64,000 nt of DNA from Psychrobacter sp. JCM 18903 (GCF_000586475.1 NZ_BAWJ01000006.1:62001-126000), one strand, 5' to 3'; shown: positions 39,737 to 50,856, counted from the first letter of the stretch. Notes: generated by a model not told the origin, from the sequence alone. Made by a program: numbers and translations.

Positions 39737-40360
39737 TTAGCCGACTTGTGGTAGTTCATCTGAGGTTAGTGCTGACAAATGATGCGTTTGCAAAAAATTG
39801 TTGAGCAGCTGATAACCTGCTTCGCTTAAGATAGACTCAGGATGGAATTGTACCCCTTCTATCGCAAATGTTTTATGACGGATACCCATGATTTCTTCAA
39901 TACTGCCATCACTGTTTTGTGTCCATGCGGTCAGCTCAAGACAATCGGGCAGGCTGGTTTTATCAATGACAAGCGAATGATAGCGCGTGACTTGTACGGG
40001 ATTAGGCAAGCCTTCAAAGACACCTTGGTCAGTGTGATAGACGGCGGATAAGCGACCGTGCATGACTTCACCAGCCTTGACCACTTGTCCACCAAATGCT
40101 TGTCCAATTGCCTGATGTCCTAGGCAAATACCTAGTATCGGTATCACGCCCTGAAAAGTCTTGATAGCTTCTAGAGAGATACCAGCCTGATCAGGATCGC
40201 AGGGACCGGGGCCAATGACGATCGCATCTGGCGCAAGGGTTCTAATATTTTCAATAGTGGTTTGATCGTTACGCCAGACGGTGATGTCCTGCTGTAATTC
40301 ACCGAAGTACTGTACAATATTGTACGTAAAGCTGTCGTAATTATCGATCATCAGAATCAT
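39737..40360 (-). CDS. trpG: Anthranilate synthase glutamine amidotransferase subunit
   Basis: Intact 207-residue class I amidotransferase that supplies ammonia from glutamine to TrpE. Motifs: [11 protein letters not shown] at the N-terminus, [11 protein letters not shown] (oxyanion strand), [11 protein letters not shown] (nucleophile Cys) and [11 protein letters not shown] (His/Glu). It may also serve PabB, as in other gammaproteobacteria with a single TrpG. trpD follows after about 108 nt. trpE is not in the window. I see no trp leader peptide, but did not find a promoter either. Confidence 0.94.
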   Translation of the reverse strand: MILMIDNYDSFTYNIVQYFGELQQDITVWRNDQTTIENIRTLAPDAIVIGPGPCDPDQAGISLEAIKTFQGVIPILGICLGHQAIGQAFGGQVVKAGEVMHGRLSAVYHTDQGVFEGLPNPVQVTRYHSLVIDKTSLPDCLELTAWTQNSDGSIEEIMGIRHKTFAIEGVQFHPESILSEAGYQLLNNFLQTHHLSALTSDELPQVG

Positions 40361-40520
40361 TAGCGTTCTACTTATTGAGTTCTACTTATGGAGATGGTTA
40401 TATAACGCCGTTATCTTACCACTATTTTGTAGACTATCAAATGTAGGGTACAGGCGACCCAAATAAGTGGTGAATAACAATCTATTTTGCTTGTTAGATG
40501 ACATTCGTTAACATCTCAAA

Positions 40521-40578
40521 CGCACTAAAAAAGTACATAATTTTTATTTATACATTTAATATGCACTAATTTAGTGCA
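40521..40578 (+). promoter_or_regulatory. NtrC-type binding sites upstream of glnA
   Basis: TGCACTA-ATT-TAGTGCA at 40562-40578 is a perfect palindrome of the NtrC type (TGCAC...GTGCA). A weaker copy, CGCACTAAAAAAGTACA, lies at 40521-40537, with centres about 41 bp (four turns) apart. Both lie about 150-220 bp before the sigma-54 promoter, a normal enhancer distance. Confidence 0.7.
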
Positions 40579-40730
40579 TAAGTGCGTTAGTAATGATTCT
40601 AGATAAACAATTTGCATGACACCACTGACGATAAATCTACGGCTGTAATATTGTCAAAGGTATTATAAGTTACTGTAATTATTATTAATAACTATACTTA
40701 TGTCTTCGATATTTTTTTATTATAAAAAAC

Positions 40731-40746
40731 TGGCATAGCCTTTGCA
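40731..40746 (+). promoter_or_regulatory. Sigma-54 promoter of glnA
   Basis: TGGCATAGCCTTTGCA matches the -24/-12 consensus TGGCACG-N4-TTGCA in all positions but two, with exact GG-GC spacing. About 320 nt precede glnA, so the leader would be about 310 nt. Confidence 0.72.
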
Positions 40747-40915
40747 TTATTACTGTTATGATTATCTTTGGTGATAAAGTGGTTCAATAATTATTATTAA
40801 CAAGTGCCTGAAGAGTTCAGCATAATGAGTGATATGTTGTTAGAATAATATCGAACCAAAACACTGGCGGGTCTTATTAAGCGCATAACTCAGATGACTA
40901 TCTTGACTAATAATA

Positions 40916-40943
40916 TTGACAGTGCTGAGAATAAGCATAATAT
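40916..40943 (+). promoter_or_regulatory. Second, sigma-70-like promoter of glnA
   Basis: TTGACA, 16-nt spacer, TAATAT, about 120 nt before the glnA ATG. It could give basal expression independent of NtrC, as tandem promoters do in enterobacterial glnA. Confidence 0.5.
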
Positions 40944-41064
40944 TAAACAGGATATTTAGCGCTAAACGCAGCGCTGACTGTTATCAAACCAGAGATTTTT
41001 AACCAACAGATTGTACCTATAATTTTAAATCGCAATAACCTAATCAACACAACGGAGACTATTT

Positions 41065-42471
41065 ATGTCGAACAAACTACTAGATCTTATCCAATCCTCT
41101 AATGCTAAATGGTTGATTTTCGCTTCACTGATACACGTGGTAAAGAGCAACATATCAGCTTTCCAGCGCATAGCGTTGACGAAGAAGTGATGGAAGATGG
41201 CAAGATGTTTGATGGCTCATCTATTGCTGGTTGGAAAGGTATCGAAGCGTCAGATATGATCTTGCGTCCTGATCCAGAGACGGCTTTTCTTGACCCGTTC
41301 TTTGATTCACTTACCGTAGTTGTTACTTGCGATATTATCGAGCCATCAACGCTACAAGGTTATGATCGTGACCCACGTTCTATTGCGCGCCGCGCCGAAG
41401 AGTACTTAAAGTCAACGGGCATTGGCGATACTGCTTATTTTGGTCCTGAGCCTGAGTTTTTTATATTTGATGATGTGAAATGGTCAATTGATATGTCTGG
41501 CGTTAGTCACAAGATCACGGCCGAAGAAGCGGCATGGTCGACTAACAATGACTATGAGTGGGGCAACATGGGACATCGTCCACGTGTTAAAGGCGCTTAT
41601 TTCCCAGTACCACCAATCGATAGCTCGCAAGACATGCGCTCTGTTATGTGTGAGCGTTTAGAAGAAATCATCGGTGAAGGCTGTGTTGAAGTTCATCACC
41701 ATGAAGTTGCGCCTTGCCAGTCAGAAATTGGTGTCGCTTTCAATACGTTAGTCAAAAAAGCCGATGAAGTACAGCAGCTAAAGTATGTTGTGCATAATGT
41801 TGCGCATCAGTTTGGCAAAACGGCTACCTTTATGCCAAAACCAATCGTTGGTGACAACGGTTCAGGCATGCATGTGCATATGTCAATCTCCAAAGATGGT
41901 GTCAATACTTTCTCAGGTGATGAGTATGCGGGTCTTTCTGAATCTGCACTGTATTTCATCGGTGGTATTATTAAGCATGCGCGTGCGTTGAATGCGATTA
42001 CCAACCCATCGACTAATAGCTATAAGCGCCTAGTACCGCATTATGAAGCGCCTATCAAACTTGCGTACTCAGCGTCTAACCGCTCAGCATCTATCCGTAT
42101 TCCACATGTTAGCAGCCCAAAAGCGGTACGTGTTGAAGCACGTTTCCCTGATCCAGCGGCCAACCCATACTTAACGTTTGCAGCGTTACTAATGGCAGGT
42201 CTTGATGGTATTCAAAATAAAATACATCCGGGTGAAGCGGCTGACAAAAACTTGTATGACTTACCACCAGAAGAAGAAGCACTCATCAACCGTTGCGGAG
42301 AGCTTAGAAGTTGCACTACAAGCCTTGCGTGATGATCATGAGTTCTTGTTAAAAGGTGATGTATTCACTGAAGACATGTTAGAGGCATTCATCGCTTTGA
42401 AAGAAGAAGAAGTGCAACGTGTCAATGTAACCGTACATCCCGTTGAGTTTGACTTATACTACAGCTGCTAA
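41065..42471 (+). CDS. glnA: Glutamine synthetase, type I (two frameshifts)
   Basis: Dodecameric enzyme that joins ammonia to glutamate with ATP. The start is ATG 41065 ([16 protein letters not shown]), with GGAG 8 nt upstream. A missing G near 41112 restores [16 protein letters not shown]. Motifs: [66 protein letters not shown] and [11 protein letters not shown]. The adenylylation region NLYDLPPEE is kept. Near 42285 two bases (AC) are missing; the repair gives [17 protein letters not shown]. The repaired length is 469, equal to E. coli GlnA. Regulation by NtrC/sigma-54 is suggested upstream. Confidence 0.96.
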
Positions 42472-42509
42472 TTTACAGCTAATACGCTCATAGCAAGCTC
42501 AATTCATAA

Positions 42510-42541
42510 AACCAGTTAAGGCAATCTTAGCTGGTTTTTTT
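42510..42541 (+). terminator. Intrinsic terminator after glnA
   Basis: AACCAGTTAAG and CTTAGCTGGTT pair with one mismatch, followed by seven T. Confidence 0.85.
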
Positions 42542-42664
42542 ACGTCTCAATAATAATTTGCTAAATCAACGGATCTGTCCTCTTTGAAATTATTACTGAT
42601 TTAACGCCCAAAGTATCGCATAATAGATATTCATAATATTAGGTACTCATTAGGTTGACTGACT

Positions 42665-43449
42665 ATGACTTCATTATCAAAACCGGTTTTTTCAAACAGT
42701 AAGTTAGGGTTAGCACTGATTGCTGCTACGATGATTAGTATGGCAACTCTCTACGCCCCTTTGGTAAATGCTGCGCCTATTTATAAAGTTATTGACGAAA
42801 AAACAGGTCAAGTCACCTTTACCGACCGCCCGCAAAATTATGAGCAGCAGGCAGGTAAAAAAATCAGCCAAACGGGTGTCACGACGAAAGAAAGTCGCGT
42901 CAGCTCAAGTAACAGTGACAACACGAGTAGTCCGCCTTCTTCTAGTAATGTTAATACGACTACGCAAAATACTGCTGCTAAAAATAGCCCTGACGCCAAT
43001 TATCAGCTTGCTATTACTGAACCAAGCGCAGAACGTGCATATCGTCGCCCAGCCCAAAGCATTGATATAAAGGTGCAAGTGAAGCCGGAGTTACAAGCAG
43101 GTGATAGTGTCAGTATTTATTTGGATGGTAATGAAGTCGCGCAAGGTCTCAGTGCATCGATTGCAACGGTAGATGTTTTGCCAGGATCGCACAAGATAAA
43201 AGCCGTGTTAAAAAATGAGAAAGGTCAAACACTCAAACAAGTAGAGCGTACGGTTTATGTGATTCAAAACAATACAACATTGCAAAATAATAAGAAAATC
43301 GCGCAACAGCTTTTAGCTTATCAAAATCTACCTTGGTATCAAAAAGTACTGTTAAAAATGCGTCAAGAGGCAAAAAACCGAATATGCAATCATTTACTAA
43401 GCCTATAGTGGATAAACCTATGACGCTTGAGCAACCCGTGATAAATTAA
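42665..43449 (+). CDS. DUF4124-domain exported protein (frameshift near 3' end)
   Basis: A signal peptide (LGLALIAATMISMATLYAPL ending VNA) precedes a DUF4124 domain (IYKVIDEKTGQVTFTDRP). Then comes a Ser/Asn/Thr-rich linker and an Ig-like C-terminal part (VSIYLDGNEVAQGLSA...VLPGSHKIKAVLKNEKGQ). The frame stops at 43408. One A added to the run near 43376 extends it to KKPNMQSFTKPIVDKPMTLE and a stop at 43449, 261 residues. A periplasmic location is likely. The function of the family is unknown. Confidence 0.75.
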
Positions 43450-43536
43450 CTTATAGTCAATGTGTCAATCATGGATAAGTATAAGAACCTATACAAAATA
43501 GAGTAACTTTATAAGTTGATTTCTTCTATATAACAT

Positions 43537-43568
43537 AAAGGCAAGCGCTGATTGCAGCACTTGCCTTT
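43537..43568. terminator. Hairpin between convergent genes
   Basis: AAAGGCAAGCGCTG-ATTG-CAGCACTTGCCTTT, a stem of about 13 bp with one mismatch. T-runs are short on both sides. Confidence 0.65.
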
Positions 43569-43608
43569 ATGTTTATCAGGATATTTATCAATTCTATGTA
43601 TTTATAGC

Positions 43609-44325
43609 TTATTTAGTCAATTCAATCGTACCGTTAGCAGTCACTGAGATAGTGCTATTGCCAGATTCAAAACTTTGGCTAGGTACTGATTCGTCTGCTG
43701 CGCCTGCTTTCATACTCATAGCACTATACATCGGACGTGGGTAGTTGCTACCTGTATTTAAATTCACATTGACCACACGATAGCCACGAGCATCCCAAGC
43801 GCGTGTTAGGTTTTTAGCTTGTTGCTGAAAAGCACGAGACGCATTGGTCATCAGCTTTTGCTCAAGCGCATCCTTTTTGGTATCTGAGACACCAAAGTTC
43901 AGATTGTCCATCACCAGCGTTTCTTGTAGGTCAGCGATGAGTTGGCTAGTTGCTGCAAAGTCGGTACTTTTTAAATCGATGTTTGCTTGTCCTGTCCAGC
44001 CAATGATTTTGTCATTTTTGTCATAGCGAGGGTAGGTGCGCTGTTGTCCGGTACTCACGGTAACGGTTGGATAGCGCTTAGCAATTTTCATGGCATTATT
44101 AATTGAGGTGTTGAGCGTTGTCGCTAGAGTTTTAGAATCCGTTGCCTGCGCTTTTTTATATAAGCTGGCTCGTACTTCATCATTCTGGATTTCTTCTTTT
44201 ACTTCTGTCTGAAAGGTAAGCTGATCGTAGCCTGTTGGTTCTGCATGCGCGCTACCCATCATGGCTGTGAGTAGAAATGCAGTACCAGTCGTTAGAGCGG
44301 CTTTATTAAGTAAAGTGGTTTTCAT
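43609..44325 (-). CDS. SIMPL-domain (DUF541) periplasmic protein
   Basis: Intact, 238 residues with a clear signal peptide (MKTTLLNKAALTTGTAFLLT, cleavage after AHA). The SIMPL/DUF541 pattern is seen in VKEEIQNDEVRASLYKKAQA, VSTGQQRTYPRYDKNDKIIGW and LTRAWDARGYRVVNVNL. Family members (YggE, BP26) are periplasmic and linked to oxidative stress tolerance, but their molecular role is unclear. It is transcribed alone. Confidence 0.82.
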   Translation of the reverse strand: MKTTLLNKAALTTGTAFLLTAMMGSAHAEPTGYDQLTFQTEVKEEIQNDEVRASLYKKAQATDSKTLATTLNTSINNAMKIAKRYPTVTVSTGQQRTYPRYDKNDKIIGWTGQANIDLKSTDFAATSQLIADLQETLVMDNLNFGVSDTKKDALEQKLMTNASRAFQQQAKNLTRAWDARGYRVVNVNLNTGSNYPRPMYSAMSMKAGAADESVPSQSFESGNSTISVTANGTIELTK

Positions 44326-44546
44326 AATGATCTCCTGAGTGAGTTATATCAATAGTATTTAGGTGAGCCATACCATAGGTAAGACTCGCCTTATTATGAG
44401 AAGCTGTCCATTTTAGTTATTAGTTGATACCGAGTATGCTCAGCTTCCTCAACTAAAATAGCAAAATTTAACAGGCTTGCTGTGAGAATTTTGTCACCTA
44501 AGTTACAGGGCGTTTGGAGGTAATAGAAAGAGTTTTACGATAGGGG

Positions 44547-44574
44547 TTGTAATATTTAAAAATTCTTGTATAAT
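44547..44574 (+). promoter_or_regulatory. Promoter of the 4.5S RNA gene
   Basis: TTGTAA, 16-nt spacer, TATAAT. The start point expected about 8 nt later coincides with the 5' end of the RNA. Confidence 0.65.
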
Positions 44575-44582
44575 TTGCAACT

Positions 44583-44692
<110 letters not shown>

Positions 44693-44883
44693 TTTTTTTG
44701 CCTAAAATTTGATACCTGTTTTGATATTTAATCAGAAATGCTCGTTTGATCTATTAAGCCCTTCATTGTAAAGGGCTTTTTTTCGACCTTTTTTTGTCCG
44801 ATTTTGACCTTTGATTGATTAAGATGGGTTAAAATACAATGTATTAACTTTTATTAACATTCTGGACACTTTAGGGTTTTCTT

Positions 44884-45480
44884 ATGAAGATGTTTGTTTG
44901 GTTGTTCATTGCCTTCGTGCTACTAGTGATTGTGTTTGGCGTATCTATATTTAATAAATTGGTACGCGCTCGCAACCAAGCGAAAAATGGTTTTGCTCAA
45001 ATAGATGTGCAACTGAAGCGCCGTCATGATTTGATTCCAAATTTGGTTGAAACTGCTAAACGCTATCTAACGCATGAAGAAGAGACGCTGACCCGTGTGA
45101 TTAGTGCACGTAATCATGCCCAGAGCTTGCAAGACTCCAATATACATCAGCCAGACTCGCTTGAGCATATGGCGCTATTTGCCAAAGCTGAGAGTATGCT
45201 GTCTAAAGCGTTAGGGCAGTTTTCAGCGGTTGTGGAAGCTTACCCTGAGCTAAAGGCGGACAGCATGATTAAAGAGTTGATGGATGAGCTGACCAATACT
45301 GAGAACCGCATTGGCTTCGCCCGTCAGCACTATAATGACAGCGTGATGTTCTACAACAATGACCGCGAGGTATTCCCCAACAATCTTATTAGTACGACTT
45401 TTGGCTTTCGTCCATTAAGCCCGCTAGTTTTTGAAGACAGAAAGGTGATCGCTCAAGCACCTGTCGTCAATATGGGCTGA
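44884..45480 (+). CDS. LemA-family membrane protein
   Basis: Intact 198 residues. One N-terminal membrane segment (WLFIAFVLLVIVFGVSI) is followed by the LemA helical bundle, with NGFAQIDVQLKRRHDLIPNL, a strong family signature, and MFYNNDREVFPNNLI near the C-terminus. LemA proteins often lie beside metalloproteases, here the M48 gene 58 nt downstream, so the pair is probably an operon. The biochemical role is unknown. Confidence 0.92.
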   Translation: MKMFVWLFIAFVLLVIVFGVSIFNKLVRARNQAKNGFAQIDVQLKRRHDLIPNLVETAKRYLTHEEETLTRVISARNHAQSLQDSNIHQPDSLEHMALFAKAESMLSKALGQFSAVVEAYPELKADSMIKELMDELTNTENRIGFARQHYNDSVMFYNNDREVFPNNLISTTFGFRPLSPLVFEDRKVIAQAPVVNMG

Positions 45481-45538
45481 TATTGAATTATATTCATATG
45501 TTCAGATGCGTTTAGCTATTTTTAAGTCAGGCATATAG

Positions 45539-48500
45539 ATGGATTTTTTTGGTGAACAACGCACCCGTACCCAGCGAAGTTTGTTGCTCTATGGGCTATT
45601 TTTTCTTATTGTCTTTGCCCATCTGGCAGTAGCGCTGGGTATCATGGCGCTGCTGCTAACGATATTTACTGGTGGCATTTATCATTGGGTGTTGATACTG
45701 GTTGCTATCTGGACAATCGGTAGCTTTGTGATCGGTAGTTTTTTAGAGTACAGACGTTTAGAAGCGGGCGGTCGCGCTATTGCTCAGCGTGTGGGCGGGG
45801 TTCGGCTGTTTATCGACCACAGCCAAGATGCGTGGGAGCATAGTCAAGGGGTTGCCCATCAGCATGAGCCTATACCAAAGGTTCGTTTCAGCGCCCACCA
45901 TATCGCCGTGCGTAATGAGCGAGATTTTCCGCCTGTCTACCGTCGTTATTACGAGATTGCCCAGCAGCTAGCCATTGCTTCGGGTGTACGTATGCCGATT
46001 CTTTATATACTGCCTGATGAGCAAGGTATTAACGGCTTCGTTGCGGGTCGTCATAGTCAAGATATGGTGTTGGTCGTCACTCAAGGCGCGATTGATAAGC
46101 TGTCCGATGAGGGGCTGTATGCTGATAGGGCATGAATATGGTCATATCTTGCATGGTGATGCCACTTTTAATTTGCAACTGATGGTGGTGCTGGCAGGCT
46201 TGCAATTACTCTATGACTGGAGTGATTCTATTAATAATTTTGGCGCTGGTAATCAACGCAGTCATCAGAATAGCCATCACAATTATTTTGATGATGCGTC
46301 AATCGACGCAATCTATTGTCACAAAGAGCCGTCGATAGCCATGCGCGTAGCACTGAAGCCCAAACCGCCAACTTTACCACCCATAGTGAATGGGTAAGCT
46401 ATTGGCAAAGTCAATCACAAAGCCAGCAGTCGTCAGCTAAGAGCCAGTCACGATGGCTACAAAATAATAATAAGTTCGATAGTCAAGCACCGCGCAATAT
46501 TTGGACGTTGTTAATACATGGATTGAGTTTTTCGAGTATGGCCAGTGCGCAACTGATTAAACACAGCTTTAATCGCCAGCGTGAATTGCTTGCCGATGCG
46601 ACCAGCGTGCAGCTGACACGCTCGCCGGCTATTATGGCAACACTGAAAGCCATTCATCAAGATTCGCTTGGTTCGCGCTTAACCAGTATCGCCGATATTA
46701 ATGGTCTTAGTCACTTCTTCTTTGCTAGTAGTGGTGCTGATTTGGGTGACGTCTCTTGGTTTGCCACCCATCCGAGCTTGGCTGAGCGAATGAGTGCCAT
46801 TAATGCCCACGCTTATCATGATTTTGCGATAAAAGTAGCTAAAGAAAAGCGCATAAATCAACAGAAAATAAAAGAGATATATGAGCAGCGGCGATTAGGG
46901 GATTGGGGCGTCATAAAAGCAAATAGCCTAAGCAAAAATAAACAAGAAAAAAATAGCCAATCATCAATATTTGAAACTCAATCAGCGTTAAATAACAATA
47001 AAAGCAATAACAATAAAAGCCTTACTAATAACAGCAATGATGTTATAGACAAAAAAATTACTGCTTTTCCTGCAAATGAAATAAAGAATGAGTTGGACGA
47101 AGATAAGGGGCTAGAGTTTGTTATCGAGAAAGATGTCGTTGTTGCAGGACGTTTACAGGTTCAAGCGCAAAATACCGGTATTCATCAGTTGCTCAAGCCA
47201 TGGCAAGCAAAACCTGATAGCGATTTGCCATCGGATACATTGATTGGTATCGACGATAGACAAAAAGTTTCACTGCCGCAGTATATACTCAATCACAGTT
47301 ATCACCCGCTCGGGGCGCAAGCTTTGATTGAAGCAGTTATGTTGTGCCATCAAGGTCGTATATTATCAACGACTGAGAGTTATGACTTGAGTGATATCTG
47401 GCTTGGACTTGCTAACGATAAAACGTCTGCTGCTGAAATCGATAATAACGCTAGCGCTAATATTAGCAGCCACCCCCAATTTTTAGCGCATACGATAGAT
47501 CATAAATTATTAGCGGCAGTGGCACATCTTGATAGGCGTTTAGACAACGCATTGATTGCATTGGCAATAAAGCAACTGAGTCAGCATAACCTGTCAGAAA
47601 CTGCTATCAATGAATTGCGTTTCAGATATGAAGAGAGTCATAGCAATCAAGATCATCAACATTATGTGCAGCAAAAAAAGTGTCGTACAATGCTGATGCG
47701 CTATCAACAGGGTATCATTGAGCTATTTGAACACTACCTCACGGCGGATTTAAGCCAAAATATCGCCGATAATATAGATAATGATGATTCTATTGATAAG
47801 CCTCAATTATTATCAAATCCTTTAGAAAATACCAACTCTCGGTTGCCATCGATTTTATCATTATGGCAAGCGCTACAGTTGCAGCAACTATTACCGATAT
47901 TGTCTACTATATTGAACGAGACACACGTGCATGCTCAGCCTCAGCTATTATGGTTATGGCAGCAAGCATTGCAAGCGGGTAGAGATGATATTTATGACCA
48001 GCTTGACCCTTCAGAACAGGTATTTGATGGTCTCGATGTTGCGGCGAAAACAATGCTTGTTTTATTGGCTTATCGGCTATCAAAAGATGTTAAGGGTCAG
48101 GTCGTATCAGCACTAGATAGCTCAGTACACATTTCATCACCTATTTCAGTACTCGGCTATAATAATGACAGTGTTGCTCACTATCTTGTGGATTTGCGGC
48201 GTCACGCACGTTTGATTGATATTGACTTAGCCGCCGTTAGTGACGCAAATTTGCAATGGCTACTATTGACTACGCAAAATATAAATAGTGTTCAATTATT
48301 GGCAGTGATAGAAGCGGTGCCTATTTTATTAGCATCTGCCAGTCAGTCGTGTGCATCAGAAGCCAAAGGTGATGATAATTATCGACAGAGGCAACAGGGC
48401 GGCGCTCAAATAGATTATAATGTGATTAATAATAAGCCTTATGATTACAATGATTACCGGCAATGGCTGAGCACATTGCATACGGTGATGTTACACGATA

Positions 48501-48577
48501 CGATAGTCAGTCAAGATGAATATGATTGCTTGTCCATGTTAGCCAATCATTGGCTAGGCGTTCGGCAGCTTTTTTGA
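45539..48577 (+). CDS. Large M48-family zinc metallopeptidase (two frameshifts)
   Basis: Two N-terminal membrane segments (LLYGLFFLIVFAHLAVAL, WVLILVAIWTIGSFVIG) precede an HtpX-like M48 domain with HEYGH (46131-46145) and the third zinc ligand region RQRELLADATSVQ. Frame breaks near 46122 (an AT pair lost: LYMLIGHEYGH) and near 46310. The whole is about 1013 residues. After the peptidase domain come an Asn/Ser/Lys-rich linker and an uncharacterised helical region of about 550 residues, far beyond HtpX length (about 290). It follows LemA and is probably a membrane quality-control protease with an added module. Confidence 0.85.
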
Positions 48578-48722
48578 GCCATGTCATTGATGGCATTTGA
48601 GTGTTCTTTTTTAAATTGAACCGACTATATCTTTAATCCTTTTTTTAACATCGTTCTTTAATATTGTTTTTGACATTAAAAGCCTGTAAATCCATTTTAG
48701 ATAAGTAGGATAGTAAATAAGC

Positions 48723-49586
48723 ATGAGTGATATCCAAGACCCGCTAATTATATTGCAGCATCGTATGCAGCAGCGCCAAATTTTAGCGATGATGGGTATC
48801 AATCAGTGGGTGCAGCCAAGCTCTGAGACCATAAATATCGCAGATATTTCTGCGCCTACTCTGCCTGAGCAGACTATAGCTAACTCAACTTTAGCTAATG
48901 CTAGCAGTTCTTCTGCGACGAGCACTGAACAGCCAACTATTGAGTCTCCCAATCGTGATGATATAAGCGTTGGGATGTCGCATTCAGCATCTGCTAATCA
49001 CTATTATGATGATGCTAGTGAGATAGGTTTACACCATTCTGACCCGCAAAGCCCTATTACTTATAGTTTTGACTCGACTGCCTCTGACATCTCTAAGCCC
49101 GCCGTGACTTCCCTTGTAAATACAGTCGTTCAGCAAACTTCTATTGTTGATATAAATGATGCTTCGAGCTTTGAAAATGGCAGTTTTAAAGAAGAGGGCT
49201 TTCAAGAGGAAAGCTTTAAAAAGGTAGCACCCTTTGATTTGCAAGGTGGTCGTTATGGTGATTGGGTGATTTTGGTGGATATCCAAGCACTTAATCATGA
49301 CAGCCAAAAACTGTGGCAAAATATCACCCAAGCGTTATCCATCAGTTGTGAGACGACATCGTTCCCTATCTGTGAAGGTATGGATACGGCTGAGCTTGCC
49401 AATGCCAGTCTTGCTGGATACGTCTTTAAAATCGGCCGTAGCGAAGAGATAAAAATTGCCGCATTGACAGTGTTGCCTGACGGTCTTGAACATCCTAGCG
49501 TGACTACTGTGCCCACACTCGATGAGATGCTTGCTGATAGTAGCCTTAAACGTCAGCTTTGGGAGCAGTTATCGAGTCACAGTTAA
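48723..49586 (+). CDS. Uncharacterised protein, possible HolD (DNA polymerase III psi)
   Basis: Intact 287 residues. The N-terminus (QILAMMGINQWVQPS) recalls the psi subunit start, where a GIxxW motif follows a short helix and binds chi. The C-terminal part DWVILVDIQALNHDSQKLWQ, then ITQALSIS, recalls the HolD core in order and hydrophobic pattern. A Ser/Thr/Asn-rich linker of about 120 residues lies between, which E. coli HolD (137 residues) lacks. The identification is a pattern impression. The neighbours (M48 peptidase, serC) do not help. The alternative is an unrelated lineage-specific protein. Confidence 0.45.
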   Translation: MSDIQDPLIILQHRMQQRQILAMMGINQWVQPSSETINIADISAPTLPEQTIANSTLANASSSSATSTEQPTIESPNRDDISVGMSHSASANHYYDDASEIGLHHSDPQSPITYSFDSTASDISKPAVTSLVNTVVQQTSIVDINDASSFENGSFKEEGFQEESFKKVAPFDLQGGRYGDWVILVDIQALNHDSQKLWQNITQALSISCETTSFPICEGMDTAELANASLAGYVFKIGRSEEIKIAALTVLPDGLEHPSVTTVPTLDEMLADSSLKRQLWEQLSSHS

Positions 49587-49693
49587 AGGCTTACCACTTA
49601 CTATGATAGAGATTAAAAAATAACGATAAAATTCACCTTCAACATTCAACCTTTAATAACCACGATGACTTCATCATATTTAGGATATTGATT

Positions 49694-50803
49694 ATGACCA
49701 CTAAAGCCGCTCCTAACCGCGTACCCAATTTTTCAGCGGGACCTGCTACTATACCGACGGCCGTATTATCACGCGCTCAAGAAGAGTTGCTTGATTGGCA
49801 GGGACGCGGCATGTCGGTTATGGAAGTGAGTCACCGTAGTAAAGAATACATCGCCATTACCGAAAAAGCCGAAGCCAAATTGCGCTCGCTAATGGACATT
49901 CCAGATAACTATAAAGTTCTATTTTTACAAGGTGGCGCTAGCTTACAGTTTTCAGCGATTCCATTAAACTTGCTAAATGGTGGGCGCGCAGACTATCTAA
50001 CGACGGGTGCATGGTCTGGTAAAGCGGTCAAAGAAGCACAGCGCTATGAAAAGCTTGGTCTTGGTGAAGTGAATCAGGTCGCAACGGGTAAAGACAGTAG
50101 CTTTACTGACGTACCAGCCCAAAGCGAATGGAACCTGAGCGAAGATACCGCCTATTTCCATTACTGCGCTAACGAAACCATTCATGGTTTGCAAATATTT
50201 GAGCCGCCACAAGTCGATGCACCAATTGTCGTCGATATGTCTTCTTGTATTTTGTCACAGCCCATTGATGTCTCTAAATTTGGCATGATTTACGCAGGTG
50301 CGCAAAAAAATATCGGGCCAGCAGGTCTGATTATCGTGATTATCCGTGAAGACCTATTGGGTCAAGCGAGTGAATGGTGCCCACTGCTGATGAACTATGA
50401 GCACCAAGCTGAAAAAGAATCCATGTCAAACACACCAGCGACGTATTCTTGGTATTTAGCAGGACTAGTGTTTGATTGGTTAGAGGAGCAGGGCGGCGTT
50501 GCTGCTATTGGCAAAATCAACCAACAAAAAGCTGATTTACTCTATAAAACGATTGATGATAGCAGCTTTTATAGCAATCCAGTTGATCCCAAATATCGCT
50601 CTATCATGAACGTGCCTTTTACCTTAGCCGACAGCAGCCTTGATAAAGTATTCTTAGAAGAGTCGGAAGCGGCAGGCTTGATGAATTTAAAAGGTCACCG
50701 CGATGTGGGCGGTATGCGTGCCAGCATTTACAATGCAGTGTCATTAGATTGGGTGCAGCAGTTGGTTGACTTTATGATTGCGTTTGAGAAAAAACACGCA
50801 TAA
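49694..50803 (+). CDS. serC: Phosphoserine aminotransferase
   Basis: Intact 369 residues from ATG 49694. PLP enzyme that converts 3-phosphohydroxypyruvate to phosphoserine, also acting on the erythronate branch of pyridoxal phosphate synthesis before PdxA. Motifs: RVPNFSAGPATIPTAVL, GMSVMEVSHRS, FLQGGASLQF, IYAGAQKNIGPAG (PLP-lysine) and GHRDVGGMRASIYNA. TAGGA lies before the ATG; the longer reading frame from a TTG at 49688 is ignored. Confidence 0.96.
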   Translation: MTTKAAPNRVPNFSAGPATIPTAVLSRAQEELLDWQGRGMSVMEVSHRSKEYIAITEKAEAKLRSLMDIPDNYKVLFLQGGASLQFSAIPLNLLNGGRADYLTTGAWSGKAVKEAQRYEKLGLGEVNQVATGKDSSFTDVPAQSEWNLSEDTAYFHYCANETIHGLQIFEPPQVDAPIVVDMSSCILSQPIDVSKFGMIYAGAQKNIGPAGLIIVIIREDLLGQASEWCPLLMNYEHQAEKESMSNTPATYSWYLAGLVFDWLEEQGGVAAIGKINQQKADLLYKTIDDSSFYSNPVDPKYRSIMNVPFTLADSSLDKVFLEESEAAGLMNLKGHRDVGGMRASIYNAVSLDWVQQLVDFMIAFEKKHA

Positions 50804-50823
50804 ATTAGCATGGATTTTAAAAC

Positions 50824-50856
50824 AAAAGACGCAGCTTATAAAAGTTGCGTCTTTTT
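50824..50856 (+). terminator. Intrinsic terminator after serC
   Basis: AAAAGACGCA and TGCGTCTTTT form a 10-bp stem with a 12-nt loop, followed by more T. Confidence 0.82.
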
